A stretch of DNA of 64,000 nt from Gonocerus acuteangulatus (taxonomy: Eukaryota; Arthropoda; Insecta; Hemiptera; Coreidae): positions 109,707,837 to 109,771,836 of the forward strand of contig OX328125.1 of the NCBI GenBank assembly GCA_946811695.1. The letters run 5' to 3'. Under the pieces are notes generated by a model. It searched no databases. It had not been told where the DNA came from and saw nothing but the letters and a program-made list of their open reading frames with translations. This document shows, piece after piece, positions 30,894 through 40,640 of the stretch. Position 1 is the stretch's first letter; every line of letters starts with the position of its first letter. A program made the position numbers and the translations under genes.

Positions 30894-31135
30894 AAAAGAA
30901 GAAAATTTAATTCAAGAAGATATGAATTTTGAAGAAGATATGGATTTTCATGATGAATTAAGTAATAAAAATATTAATGAATTAAGACGTTTAGGAAGTA
31001 AGTATAAAGTATAAAAATTATTACAACATGAAGAAATCTGTTCTAATTAACTTAATAAGAGAAAAAATGAAAGAATCTCAGAAAAATAAAAAAAGAAGAA
31101 AATTTAATTCAAGAAGATATGAATTTTGAAGAAAT
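30770..31135 (+). repeat. Local tandem duplication within the SAP-like gene
   Basis: TTAAGTAATAAAAATATT ... GAATTAAGACGTTTAGGAAG and GAAGAAATCTGTT...AACTTAATA recur about 190 bp apart. The second copy has stop codons and small indels. Confidence 0.7.
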
Positions 31136-31504
31136 ATATTTTCATGTTACAAATGTGGAAATAAAAGTGTATTAAATGATAGATGTTATTTCTGTGAGCC
31201 AGAAATCAAAAGCAAACATAATAAAAGATCATACAGACTTAATAGATTTCGTAAAAAATTATTGAATTTAATAGAAGATGGTAATGATAGAGGTAAAATT
31301 GAACAAATAAATATATATAATATATATAATATTTATAATAAATATAAATATTTGATCAAAAAGATTGCAGATTATTTAAAAATAATGAATAATATCGAAA
31401 TTAAGGAAACTAAGAGAGATGTAAAAATATGGAGTGAGTTTATTGATAAAATTGAAATGGAAAAACGATTTCGAGGGAATATTTTAAAACAGATGATCGT
31501 GTAA
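31132..31504 (+). pseudogene. Zinc-ribbon small protein, 5' end broken
   Basis: The frame is open from 31132 and lacks a start. CYKCGNKSVLNDRCYFC gives two Cys pairs (C-x2-C-x8-C-x2-C), followed by RSYRLNRFRKKLLNLIEDG and a helical tail with LIKKIADYLKIMNNIEI and VKIWSEFID. The gene at 31551-31895 has the same order and similar residues, so the two are paralogues. ATG-only prediction would place the start at 31262 and lose the zinc site. Confidence 0.55.
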
Positions 31505-31520
31505 AATTTTGCAAGATTTT

Positions 31521-31553
31521 GTAAGATTTTAAAAACTTCATTCCTAATAAATG
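31521..31553 (+). promoter_or_regulatory. Shared upstream motif and TAATAAATG start
   Basis: GTAAGATTTTAAAAACTTCA then TTCCTAATAAATG: a diverged instance of the shared block. The preceding TTTTGCAAGATTTTG looks like a half-duplicated copy. Confidence 0.55.
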
Positions 31554-31895
31554 GAGGAATTAAACCCTTTTAAATTTTGTCAAATCTGTTGTATGGAAAG
31601 TGTTTTAAATAACTGCTGTTATAATTGTTATCCACCAAAAAGAAATCCTCATAATAATTATAAATATAGAGAGAGATATTTTCATAAGTATATATTACAG
31701 TTAATAGTTAAATATGAAGATTTAATTAAAATTGAAGATTTATTTGATGTTTTTAATGAAAATTATAAAGGAAAAGCTTTACCATATACATTTTTTATTG
31801 CAAAGATAGCAGATTTATTAGAAATTAAACATAATATTCGTATACTTAACTCAGAAAGAAATAAGATGTTGTGGAATGAATTTTTAGAGATGTAA
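31551..31895 (+). CDS. Zinc-ribbon small protein, 114 residues
   Basis: Intact. FCQICCMESVLNNCCYNC carries the two Cys pairs (C-x2-C-x9-C-x2-C; exact pairing uncertain because of extra Cys). Then YRERYFHKYILQLIVKYEDL and a helix with FFIAKIADLLEIKHNIRI and MLWNEFLEM. Paralogue of 31132-31504. Function unknown; the zinc site plus a helical body would suit a transcription or replication accessory. Confidence 0.6.
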   Translation: MEELNPFKFCQICCMESVLNNCCYNCYPPKRNPHNNYKYRERYFHKYILQLIVKYEDLIKIEDLFDVFNENYKGKALPYTFFIAKIADLLEIKHNIRILNSERNKMLWNEFLEM

Positions 31896-31983
31896 CCATT
31901 TGAGATAATTGAAAAGAAAAAACAATTTAAAAAATATATTTTAAGTCAATTTTAATATATTTTTTATGATGGAAACATTTGCA

Positions 31984-32022
31984 GGATTTTCAGGATTTTA
32001 AAGACTTCATTTGTAATAAATG
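31984..32022 (+). promoter_or_regulatory. Shared upstream motif and TAATAAATG start (polymerase gene)
   Basis: CAGGATTTTAAAGACTTCAT then TTGTAATAAATG, preceded by AACATTTGCAGGATTTT. This is the best copy of the motif; the BRO gene's copy matches it over about 25 bases. Confidence 0.65.
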
Positions 32023-32514
32023 GAAACTCAACTGAGAAACCAAACTCTTAAACAACTTCGAGATTATTGCAAATCTCATAATATTGTAGGATATTATAAA
32101 TGTAATAAGAAAGATGATCTTATAAATCATATTCTTGAAGAGTTGGAAAAAAGGAAATTTATAAATGAATTCAACTTTGATTCTAGTTTGTTTTCTAAAC
32201 CAAAACCTGATAAAAACTTAAATTTATGGACGATGAAACAATTATGTGAATATTGTATATTGAAAAATATTAAAAAACATTGGCAATTTAATAAAAAAGC
32301 TGATTTAATAAATCTCATTACTGATGGTGAAGAAAGAAAAAATATGAGAAAAAAATTAATAAATCGAACTAAAAAAAGAGCTCTAAATCAATCCAAAAAA
32401 ACATCAATAAATGAATTCAATTTCCATCCAAGTTTATTTTCAAAATCTAAATCACCTAGAGAGAAACAAATAAAATGTGAAGATTGCAATAAATTTTATA
32501 AAAAAATCATATAA
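32020..32514 (+). pseudogene. SAP-like N-terminus of the family B polymerase gene
   Basis: Two SAP/Rho-N-like motifs (LRNQTLKQLRDYCKSHNIVG, KPDKNLNLWTMKQLCEYCIL) and a basic linker lead to KCEDCNKFY, the first half of a C2H2-like finger. The matching His pair (KEKHIESLAH) lies in the polymerase frame. The two frames meet in a run of seven A at 32500-32506: one base too many moves the reading frame by +1. So this ORF and the polymerase are probably one gene of about 1,300 codons whose frame was broken by a homopolymer indel. Programmed slippage is an alternative. Confidence 0.6.
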
Positions 32515-34943
32515 AGAGAAGCATATTGAATCTTTAGCACACAAGAAATTATTAATTAATGATGAACAAGAAATTCAGGAAATTGAAACAGCTTACGATT
32601 CAAGATTAAAAACATATCTGATTAAGAATACAAAAGATTATGTACTTCCACGAGTGTTTTTAGAAGATAAAAGAAATATAGTAATCAATAAAATATCAGA
32701 AGTTTCAAGAAAAATGGACTTGAAAGTTAATCTTAAATTCTTCCTTACCTTTCGAAGAGAAAAAGAATTTCAAGATTTTGCATTCAAAACACAAAATAAA
32801 ATCATATTACAATCTTCAGATCTAAATACATTTTATGATAATGCTATTCGGAAATTTATTAAAGAAATGGATGAGTTTATGGATAAAGGATCAGGATGGG
32901 TACTTGCAGGTATTGATAATTTAGAACTAAGAATTAAAAAATATAGCCCATTAAGAGGTTCTTCATATATTGATTTACCAGAAAAAATAAAAGCAAAACA
33001 AGCAATTATTAATGTGAAAAATAACGATAATAAGTGTTTTATGTGGTCTGTTCTTTCAGCAATTTATCCAGTAGATAAAGATCCTCAAAGAGTTACAAAA
33101 TATGAATCGGTTAAAGATAAATTAGATTTTAAGGGAATAAACTTTCCTGTTTCTTTTGCAGATATAAATAAATTTGAAAAACTAAACAATATATCTATAA
33201 ATGTTTATGGATATGAAGAATCTGTTCATCCTCTAAGAATTACTAAAAACAAATTAGATAAACATGTAAATTTGTTTTATATTAAGAATGAACAAAATGA
33301 TCATTATTGTTGGATTAAGGATCTCTCTAGGTTAATCAAAGAACAAGTAATAAATAAGAAAGTTAAAATTTATACATGTGAAAGATGTTTAACATATTAT
33401 TATTCATCTGAAAAATTAGAGGAACATGAGCTTGATTGTAAAAATAAAACAGCTGTTAAAATTGAAATGCCTAGGAAAGGTGAAACTTTACATTTCAAAA
33501 ACTATAACAGATCTTTAAAAGTCCCTTTCGTCATTTATGCAGATTTCGAATGTTTAACTAAGAAAATTGATACTTGTCAACCTGATCCATCTCAATCATA
33601 TACTATGAAATACCAAAAGCATGAGCCAAATAGTTTTTGTTATTATGTTAAATATGAAAATGATGATTATAAAGAACCTGTAGTATATAGAGGAGCCGAT
33701 TGTGTTGATAAATTTTTAGAAATGATTCGAGAGGAAGTTAAAGATATTCAGAAGATTTATAAGGATGTTAAACCATTAAAAATGGCTTTTGAAGAAGAAA
33801 AGCATTTTCAAAAATCTGATATTTGTCATATATGTGATAAAGATATAGAAGGAAAGAAAGTAAGAGATCATGATCATTTAAGTGGTAAATATAGAGGTCC
33901 AGCTCATGAAACTTGTAATTTGAATTATAAAAATCCTTCATTTGTTCCAGTATTTATCCGTAATTTGTCTGGTTATGATGCTCATCTATTTGTTAAAGCA
34001 ATGGGAAAATTTGAGGTAGATATTGATGTAATTCCAAATACAGAACAGAAATATATATCATTCAAACAAAAAGTTGGTGATTTGAATATACAATTTTTTG
34101 ATTCATTCAGATTTATGGCAACAAGCATAGATGCATTATCATCAAATTTAAGAAAACTGCCTGAAGAATTGAGAGAAAAAATTAAAAATCATCCTACTAA
34201 AATTCGAAAGCTAGAAGAATACAAATTCTTGAAATCTATGTTTAGGGAAACATCTAAATATTACAATGAAGAAAAATTAGATTTGATTACAAGAAAAGGT
34301 GTGTATCCTTATGATTATGTTGATTCAGAAGAAAGATTTGAAGAAACTGAATTACCTCCGATTAAAGACTTTTATAATAAGTTGAATGATTATAATATAT
34401 CCGAAAACGATTATAGACATGCACAAAAAGTATGGAAAAATTTTGAAATTAAAAACTTAGGACAGTATTCAGATTTATATGTTAAATCGGATGTATTAAT
34501 ATTAGCTGATATATTTGAAAACTTTAGAGATGTTTGTTTAAAAAACTATAATCTTGATCCAGCATGGTATTTCACAGCTCCTGAATTATCTTGGGATGCG
34601 ATGTTAAAAACAACTAAAATTGAGTTGGAGTTATTAAATGATTATGATAAGATTTTAATGTTGGAAAAAGGAATCAGAGGAGGAGTTTCACAATGTTATA
34701 ATAGATATGGAAAAGCAAATAATAAATATATGAAGAATTATGACAAGAATCAACCATCGAGTTACTTAATGTACTTGGATGCTAATAATTTATATGGTTG
34801 GGCTATGAGTCAATATTTACCTTATGAAGGATTCGAATGGTCAGATACAGAGATAGATGTAATGAATATACCAGATGATTCAGAGAAAGGATGTATTCTA
34901 GAGGTTGATCTTGAATATCCGAAAGAATTACATGATATTCATT
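32507..34943 (+). pseudogene. Protein-primed family B DNA polymerase, first part (exonuclease and motif A)
   Basis: Replicates the element from a terminal protein, as in Mavericks, adenoviruses and phi29-like phages. Residues counted from 32477: a Cys/His finger near 305-320 (CERCLTYYYSS...H), Exo I YADFEC at 354-359, a Cys/His insertion at 450-478 (CHICDKD ... DHDHLSGKYRGPAHETC), Exo II LSGYDAHLF near 497-505, Exo III YVKSDVLILADIF at 668-680, and motif A YLDANNLYGWAMSQYLP from 766. After 34943 the frame reads into inserted DNA and ends in nonsense at 35161. The gene continues at 35251 in the next frame. Confidence 0.85.
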
Positions 34944-35250
34944 GTTTGATGTTATTTTTCGTCGCTGGGATAGTATTTTTGGATGGAACGGCATTTTTCT
35001 CCAGCGGTGGTACTCCTCCTCACTTCTTCCTGGAATATTTTGATGGATTCATCTCCATCTTCTTCAGCCAGGTACTTGTTTCTTCCTCGGTGGTAGCCAA
35101 GGGAAGATCCCTTAACTTCTTCCCTTGGCTACCACTGAGGAAGAAACAAGTACCTGGCTGAAGAAGATGGAGATGAATCCATCGAAATATTCCATGAAGA
35201 AGTGAGGAGGAGTACCACCACTGGAGAAAAATGCCGTTCCATCCAAAAAT
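34944..35250. mobile_element. Foldback (long-TIR) insertion in the polymerase gene
   Basis: Arms 34975-35106 and 35118-35250 are nearly perfect inverted repeats of about 132 bp with an 11-bp spacer. The flanks repeat ATGATATTCATT (34932-34943 and 35249-35260; its first two bases may belong to the element). The step between the two copies is 317 bp. 31 bp at the left (34944-34974) have no partner at the right. A 9-10 bp duplication with long TIRs is typical of Mutator-like or Foldback elements; class assignment is inference. The minus-strand ORFs here (35020-35329) are artefacts of the palindrome. Confidence 0.85.
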
Positions 35251-36285
35251 GATATTCATTCTGATTTACCATTAGCTCCTGAGAATGGAATCCCAGGTAA
35301 TTCAAAATATGCAAAGCTATTAACAACATTATATGATAAAGAAAGGTATGTTATTCATTATAGAAATTTAAAGCAATGCTTGAATATGGGATTGAAATTA
35401 AAAAAGATTCATAGAGTATTGGAATTCAAACAATCAGCGTGGTTGAAAAAATATGTAGATCTCAACACTAAAAAGAGAACTCAAGCTGTGAATGATTTTG
35501 AGAAAGACTTTTACAAGTTGATGAATAATTCAGTGTTTGGTAAGACAATGGAAAATATAAGGAAAAGAATTAATGTAAAATTATGTAATGATTATGAGAA
35601 AGTTGAAAAATTAATAGCAAAACCAATTTTTAAAGGAAGAACTATTTTTGATGAAAATTTAACTGCTATTCATATGAATAAAACAAAAGTTTATTTTAAT
35701 AAACCTATATATGTTGGTATGAGTATATTGGATTTATCGAAGTATTTAATGTATGATTTCCATTATAACACTATGAAACCTAAATATGAAAATAATATTA
35801 AATTAATGTATATGGATACAGACAGTCTTATATATATGATTAAAACAGAAGATTTTTATGAAGACATGAAAGATATGATTGAGTTATTCGATACTTCAGA
35901 TTACCCTGTTGATAATAGATATAATATGCCTAGAATTAATAAGAAAGTATTAGGAAAAATGAAGGATGAAAATAATGGATTAATTATGGAAGAATTCATA
36001 GGGTTAAGATCTAAAATGTCTCACAAAAATGAAAGAGTAATATGTAAGAAATCGAAAGGTATTAAGACATGTGTTGTAAAAAATAAAATAACATTTGAAG
36101 ATTATAAAGATTGTTTATTCAATAAAAAAGATCATTTTAGAAGTGTGAATCTATTCAGAAGTTTCAAACATGAAATATATTCAGTTGAAGTTAATAAGAA
36201 AGCTTTATCAGCAGATGATGATAAACGATATATTTTAGAAGATGGAATCAATACTAGAGCATTAGGACATTATAAAAATGTTTAA
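35251..36285 (+). pseudogene. Protein-primed family B DNA polymerase, second part (motifs B and C)
   Basis: The open frame resumes directly at the second copy of the duplicated target site and runs to TAA at 36285, so the ATG at 35380 is not a start. It includes the motif B region (KKYVDLNTKKRTQAVNDFEK, then NNSVFGKTMEN at 35524) and motif C YMDTDSLIY (35809-35835) with both catalytic Asp, then the C-terminal thumb region (ILEDGINTRALGHY). Apart from the insertion and the A-run frameshift no stops were seen, so decay looks recent. Confidence 0.85.
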
Positions 36286-36350
36286 ATTGATTGTAATAAA
36301 GGTTTTTATAAAATTGATTAATTTTATTTGATAAATTTTATTTGTAATAA

Positions 36351-36680
36351 ATGGAAGCATTGAAAAAGATTCAGCTAGTTCGTCAATGTCAAAATATTCC
36401 AATAAAGAAACTATCAGAATTGAAATGTGGTCAATCTTATCCAATTAAAGAATTTAAAGAAATTTCAACAAAATATGGAAAACGAATAGTTGTTACTTTA
36501 AAACAAAAAGAAGATAAATTTCAAGTTTTTCTACCAGATAGATTTAATGATAAATTAAATAAAAAAGATATTCAACAATTAAATTCACAAAAACTATTTT
36601 TTGTTTACGATGGTTTAAAAGATATAAGTGGTGGTAAGTCAATGCATATTATTAACTTTCGAGAAAACAAAGATGTCTAA
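36351..36680 (+). CDS. Small OB-fold-like protein, 109 residues
   Basis: Start context TTTGTAATAAATGG as in the other genes. The alternating strands LKCGQSYPIKEFKEISTKYG, KRIVVTLKQKEDKFQVFLPD and KLFFVYDGLK look like a five-strand OB-fold, the shape of single-strand DNA-binding proteins. Position directly after the polymerase supports a replication role. No residue-level family match is claimed; OB-fold is an inference from pattern. Confidence 0.5.
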   Translation: MEALKKIQLVRQCQNIPIKKLSELKCGQSYPIKEFKEISTKYGKRIVVTLKQKEDKFQVFLPDRFNDKLNKKDIQQLNSQKLFFVYDGLKDISGGKSMHIINFRENKDV

Positions 36681-36789
36681 AACCGTTCAATCCGAGAAAA
36701 ATGAAAGTGATTAAATTAATTGTATAATATTTTTACTTTTTGAGGATAACCCATTTTTTATATATATATTTTTTTAATTTTGGATGTTT

Positions 36790-37060
36790 AGGGAAAAATC
36801 GTTAAAAACCCAGCGATCAGGTTTTTTCAGGAAAATGGGGTATTTGGAAATGCGCTCAGAAATTGAGAAGTTTTTTAGGATCCTGAAAAAATCTACAATC
36901 AGATGGATGATGGTATTTTTTAGAAACCTCCGCATTTTGAGGTAATTTTGGGGGTATTTTAGATACTATGTGTAGTGGGATTTGGAATTTTGTATTAAAA
37001 TCATCATAAACCCAGCGATCAGGTTTTTTCGGGGAAATGGGGTATTTTGGAAGTGCGCTC
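36790..37060 (+). repeat. Direct repeats at the element's right flank
   Basis: AACCCAGCGATCAGGTTTTT ... AAATGGGGTATTTGGAA ... TGCGCTC occurs at about 36807-36857 and again, with few changes, at 37008-37060. It may be subterminal DNA of the Maverick; no counterpart was found at the left end. Confidence 0.6.
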
Positions 37061-37093
37061 GTAACCCCCTTTTCCTTCTACTCTCGCCGCTCC

Positions 37094-37207
37094 ACTATGT
37101 TTTCACCCTTACTCAGTCTCATTTCTATTATTTAACTGAAGAAGAAATTTACTATGTTTTCACCCTTACTCAGTCTCATTTCTATTATTTAACTGAAGAA
37201 GAAATTT
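37094..37207 (+). repeat. 57-bp tandem duplication
   Basis: ACTATGTTTTCACCCTTACT starts two identical units at 37094 and 37151, followed by a third partial AC. The 83-residue ORF covering it repeats accordingly and is not credible. Confidence 0.85.
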
Positions 37208-37232
37208 ACAGAACAGTGTCCTATATCCAATA

Positions 37233-37732
37233 ACACTTTTATTGCAACAATACATTATACAACGACCCAATACCTTCCCTATCTCCAGCTTGGGGGAAGA
37301 AGGTAATATAGTAAAAAGTCCTACTCGCAGGAACTGCGTCATCTTAGCGCGGTTCCGTTCTTATCCCTAATGTTTGGAGAGATTTAAATAGAAACAGGTA
37401 TAATTTTGGTCAGACCTTTTATGAAATAATTTATGAGCACAAATAGATTAAGGTTGTAAGGGTACGTACCTCTACCTGACATAGAAAAATAACTCCCTGA
37501 CCTCCCTATGGAGGGATGGAGGAGCTGCACAAACAACCTTATAAGCGGGGTTACTCCCTATGAAGGGAGGAAGGAACCGCGCTAAAACTAGTTTTTCCCA
37601 AGAATGTTTGGATATATTCTTATATATTAAGGCATACATTCGAAGGCTTATCAAATTTATTACAAAAAGCGATTCTTGATTTTTGATAGAGAGATCTGAT
37701 TCAGAGAACTTGGTTCTTAAAAACGATAAGCA
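37233..37732. other. Intergenic DNA, no gene seen
   Basis: Contains two related GC-richer bits (GCGGTTCCGTTCTTATC at 37350, GGAACCGCGCTAAAAC at 37572), weakly inverted. No coding signal. Confidence 0.4.
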
Positions 37733-37897
37733 GGCCCCCGGCGTGAGTGCTAATGCCTCCGTGTCGCGGGTTCGATTCCCATTAAGGTTTGTGACTTTTC
37801 TTTAGAAAAAAGGGAAGGTATCAGCCCTTCCAGGCTAGACAAGGGGATAATCCGTCCTAAAATTCGTTGTCAAAAATAAATGGACGTTAACATTTAT
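37733..37897 (+). mobile_element. Degenerate SINE copy
   Basis: CCGGCGTGAGTGCTAATGCC, GTGTCGCGGGTTCGATTCCC, and AAAATAAATGGACGTTAACA remain, with deletions. Confidence 0.65.
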
Positions 37898-37904
37898 TTA
37901 TATT

Positions 37905-38105
37905 TGGTAAAAATGAAGTTTCACGCCCTCCAAACAGATTTCTTTCAAATTTTGCACAATAACGTATTTTGATGCACGAAACACGAATACGATAAAAAAA
38001 AAAACAAAAAAAAAAACGTCGGATTTAACTAGGAAAGAAGTTATTAAGCACTTAAGTGCACTGTTCTGCAGGTTATGCAGTTTCACGCCCTCCAAATCGG
38101 TTTGG
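37905..38105 (+). repeat. Fragment of the 6831-7511 foldback family
   Basis: GAAGTTTCACGCCCTC, CAATAACGTATTTTGATGCA and TAACTAGGAAAGAAGTTATT match the foldback arm. Another fragment is at 38603-38830. Confidence 0.7.
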
Positions 38106-38394
38106 ATTTGGTGAATTTTTACCTGATATTTTAACGTTCATTCTGGTTAACTAGGAATTAATAATACCGTTAAAATTTAAATAAAACTGACAATTTTAAC
38201 TGTCCTTTTTAGACAATTCGGCAGATATCAACTCTATCATATGTTTGTAGCCTAACCTATATGATAGCTAACGAAACATAATGTCTAGTACAGTAGGTCT
38301 AAGATAACATCCTGCCGAGGAGATCCTAGTCGTTTCGTTCTTGTCACATCTAGAAGTAAGTACGTTATTATCAATCCATTATACATTTCATGAG

Positions 38395-38600
38395 GGAGGC
38401 CCGGTGGCCGTGAGTGTTAAGGTGTGAGTACTTAACACTCAGTGCCAAGGGTCGTGGGTTCGATCCCCACTATAGGGAGGTGACATTTCTTTAGAAAAAA
38501 GAAAAATCATCATCTCTATCCTAGCTAGAAAAGGGTGGCAACCTATAGATAACCCGTCCTAAAATTCTGAGTTAATTATAATGGACGTTAAAATTTAATG
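38395..38600 (+). mobile_element. tRNA-derived SINE copy, full length
   Basis: GGCCCGGTGGCCGTGAGTGT, TCGTGGGTTCGATCCCCACT, and TAATGGACGTTAAAATTTAA. The tail joins another repeat fragment (38603). Confidence 0.8.
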
Positions 38601-38602
38601 TA

Positions 38603-38830
38603 AAAGTGAAGTTTCACGCCCTCAAAACTGATTTCTTTCAAATTTTGTACAATAACGTATTTTGATGCACTAAACACGAATACGTAAAAAAAAAAACCTT
38701 CGGATTTAACTAGGAAAGAAGTTATTAAGCACTTAAGTTCACTGTTAGCAGGTTATGAGAGCTAATGTAAACAACTAAATTTGTGACGACTTTAAGGCAT
38801 ACATGACTTTAAGGCATAAATGACTGGTTA
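38603..38830 (+). repeat. Fragment of the 6831-7511 foldback family
   Basis: Same arm as at 6840-7080, including GACGACTTTAAGGCATACAT. It is followed at once by a minus-strand SINE. Confidence 0.7.
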
Positions 38831-38986
38831 TCTATAGGTTACCACCCTTTTCTAGCCAGGATAGGGCTGTTGCCTTTTCTTTTTTTTCTAAAGAAAAGCC
38901 ACCAGCCCCTAGTGGGAATCGAACCCACGACCTTTGGCACGGAGTGCTAACGCCCTAACTCTCCCGGCCACGGGACCTCGAAATAT
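38825..38986 (-). mobile_element. SINE copy, tail missing
   Basis: Inverted body GGTTATCTATAGGTTACCAC, B box GGGAATCGAACCCACGACCT, head CTCCCGGCCACGGGACCTC. Confidence 0.75.
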
Positions 38987-38989
38987 TTT

Positions 38990-40230
38990 ATTTGTGTTTA
39001 TATTTTATTTAAAGAATATTAGAGTCTACAGGTTCAAAACCCAAGGGCGCACTAAAGATTTTTTCTTCTAGTGCTGCCGTTCGAGGGTTGGATTTGGGGT
39101 CCCAGATCGTCCCTAGGCTCACCCAGCCTTTAATTAATTTAATTAATAATGGGTACCTTGGGTGCTAATGACTCTAGCAGTCGAAGCAGCCAAGGGGAAA
39201 ATCAGGCGGCCGGAGCATAGTATTGACCAAACTGTCTCCCTAGTGTGCCGTATGGTCAAGAATCAGATACCTCTACAGTATCTGCCCCTCTGGGCCCTTG
39301 TGGCCTGTAACGGGACTGATTTTTTAGAGTCTACAATAAATTTCATTTTGCATTCTGTTACAAGTAGCTTGCCCACGTCTCAGTTGTCCCCAGTTGTCAG
39401 CAGAATGCCTTGTTTGTTTAGGAAGGATGTTTAAAATTACAGTCGAAATCTGACCGCGTCTGCCAGTCGACTAGGCAAAGCCCGATACTGAGTATTTTAC
39501 TTTCGACGTTTTGACTGGTAAATTAGAAACATAAAGGTTTGACTAAATATACTTTAGTCAAAGGCCGAAATTGGAATTTATATCGGGGTCCGCCGAAAGG
39601 CTTTGGTCAAACCTAGATTAGTCGTCCGTTCAATGTTTTGAGGGAATTGTAGTCAATGCTGAACATATCGCACTACTATTTCTAAAGTGACACAACTCAA
39701 AAAAACATTGAACTGAAAATGTATCATTCTTGCCTATGAAGGGGGAATAGCATTAAGGCAGGAAGAGGCACCAAAGTTCCCTCTGGTGTACAAGCTCTGT
39801 TTGATGGTTGATAAAGAGATATTTACCATGTTTTTCAAAGTAAAAAAAACAAAAAAAACACCGTTTTTTGAGTTGTGACACTTTAGAAATACTATTGCAA
39901 TATGTGGCAATAGGAAAAACTAGATTTTTACCGTTCCGATCATACTAGACGAATCTTTAGCTCTTTATTATCGATGATACATAATAGGTACATCATCCGG
40001 TTAATGATTATTGTGCAAAATAATTGGAGAATCCGCACATAGATCCCTTAATTTCCTTCTGGACTTAATATCACAAAAGTGCCAATACTCAAGAGAACAC
40101 AAGCTAGGTGGCAGCAACTATCAAGAAAATCACTTGGCTCTCTTTACCACCCACAATATTCCTGTATCGAACTAATGTTTTTTTTTTTTTCAAAAATGTC
40201 ACTTAGAACCCTTGACTTCTGGGGCCCTCA
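38990..40230. other. Intergenic DNA with repeat pieces
   Basis: 39190-39300 (GCGGCCGGAGCATAGTA, CAGATACCTCT) recurs at 41665-41740, a likely LINE or retroelement piece. 39670-39905 forms a hairpin, with TTTCTAAAGTGACACAACTC on the left inverted on the right. No gene. Confidence 0.45.

Positions 40231-40231
<1 letters not shown>

Positions 40232-40296
<65 letters not shown>
40232..40296. repeat. (TA)n microsatellite
   Basis: About 32 TA units. Other long TA runs are at 42203-42244, 42266-42310, 44938-44984, 47680-47731, 50897-50941, 51152-51193, 55795-55822 and 59411-59465. Confidence 0.95.
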
Positions 40297-40299
<3 letters not shown>

Positions 40300-40303
<4 letters not shown>

Positions 40304-40640
40304 CACGTGGCTGTCTGTTCTTTATACAAATTCACACCGTTTGACCGGTTTTGACCAAACTTGGCACACAGGTAGATCTTGATCCGGGGAGTGACGTAGG
40401 CTAAGTCAAAAACGTCTACCAGCTGTCTGCCTGTATGATTGTTCCTTATACAAATCCACAACGTTTGACCGACTTTGGCCAAACTTTGCACACAGGTAGG
40501 TCTTGATACGGGAAGTGTCATAGGCTAGGCCAAAAACGTCTACCAGCTGTCTGTCTGTATGATTGCTCCTTATATAAATCCACACAGTTTGACGGATTTT
40601 GATCAAACTTTGCACACAGGTATATCTTAGGATCTTAGGA
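40300..40640 (+). repeat. Tandem repeat, 124-bp unit, about 3 copies
   Basis: GTTTGACC starts at 40339, 40463 and (diverged) 40587. Each unit has TTGGCACACAGGTAG-like and AAAACGTCTACCAGCTGTCTG blocks. A single related unit is at 55828-55990. It starts right after a (TA)n run in both places, so the TA run is part of the mobile unit or its target. Confidence 0.8.

Larger units (their letters stand above)
24786..37230 (+). mobile_element. Decayed Maverick/Polinton-like (adintovirus-related) integrated viral element
   Basis: A cluster of 12-14 AT-rich genes on both strands: packaging ATPase, PLA2-domain protein, integrase C-terminus, innexin, BRO protein, SAP-like and zinc-ribbon proteins, protein-primed family B polymerase and an OB-fold-like protein. 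PolB plus retroviral-type integrase plus A32-like ATPase define Mavericks/Polintons. The terminal repeats were not located; boundaries are approximate, set on the left by the LINE fragment and on the right by direct repeats at 36790-37215. Major and minor capsid, protease and integrase catalytic core are absent. Two transposon insertions, several frameshifts and stops show that it is not functional as it stands. Confidence 0.8.

Noticed and set aside
35020..35329. Two minus-strand ORFs of 79 and 66 residues
   Set aside because: Artefacts of the foldback palindrome and the antisense of the polymerase.
24786..37230. Bacterial or phage contamination
   Set aside because: Gene content is Maverick-type, genes are broken by transposon insertions, and the flanks carry eukaryotic LINEs and SINEs continuous with the rest of the window.
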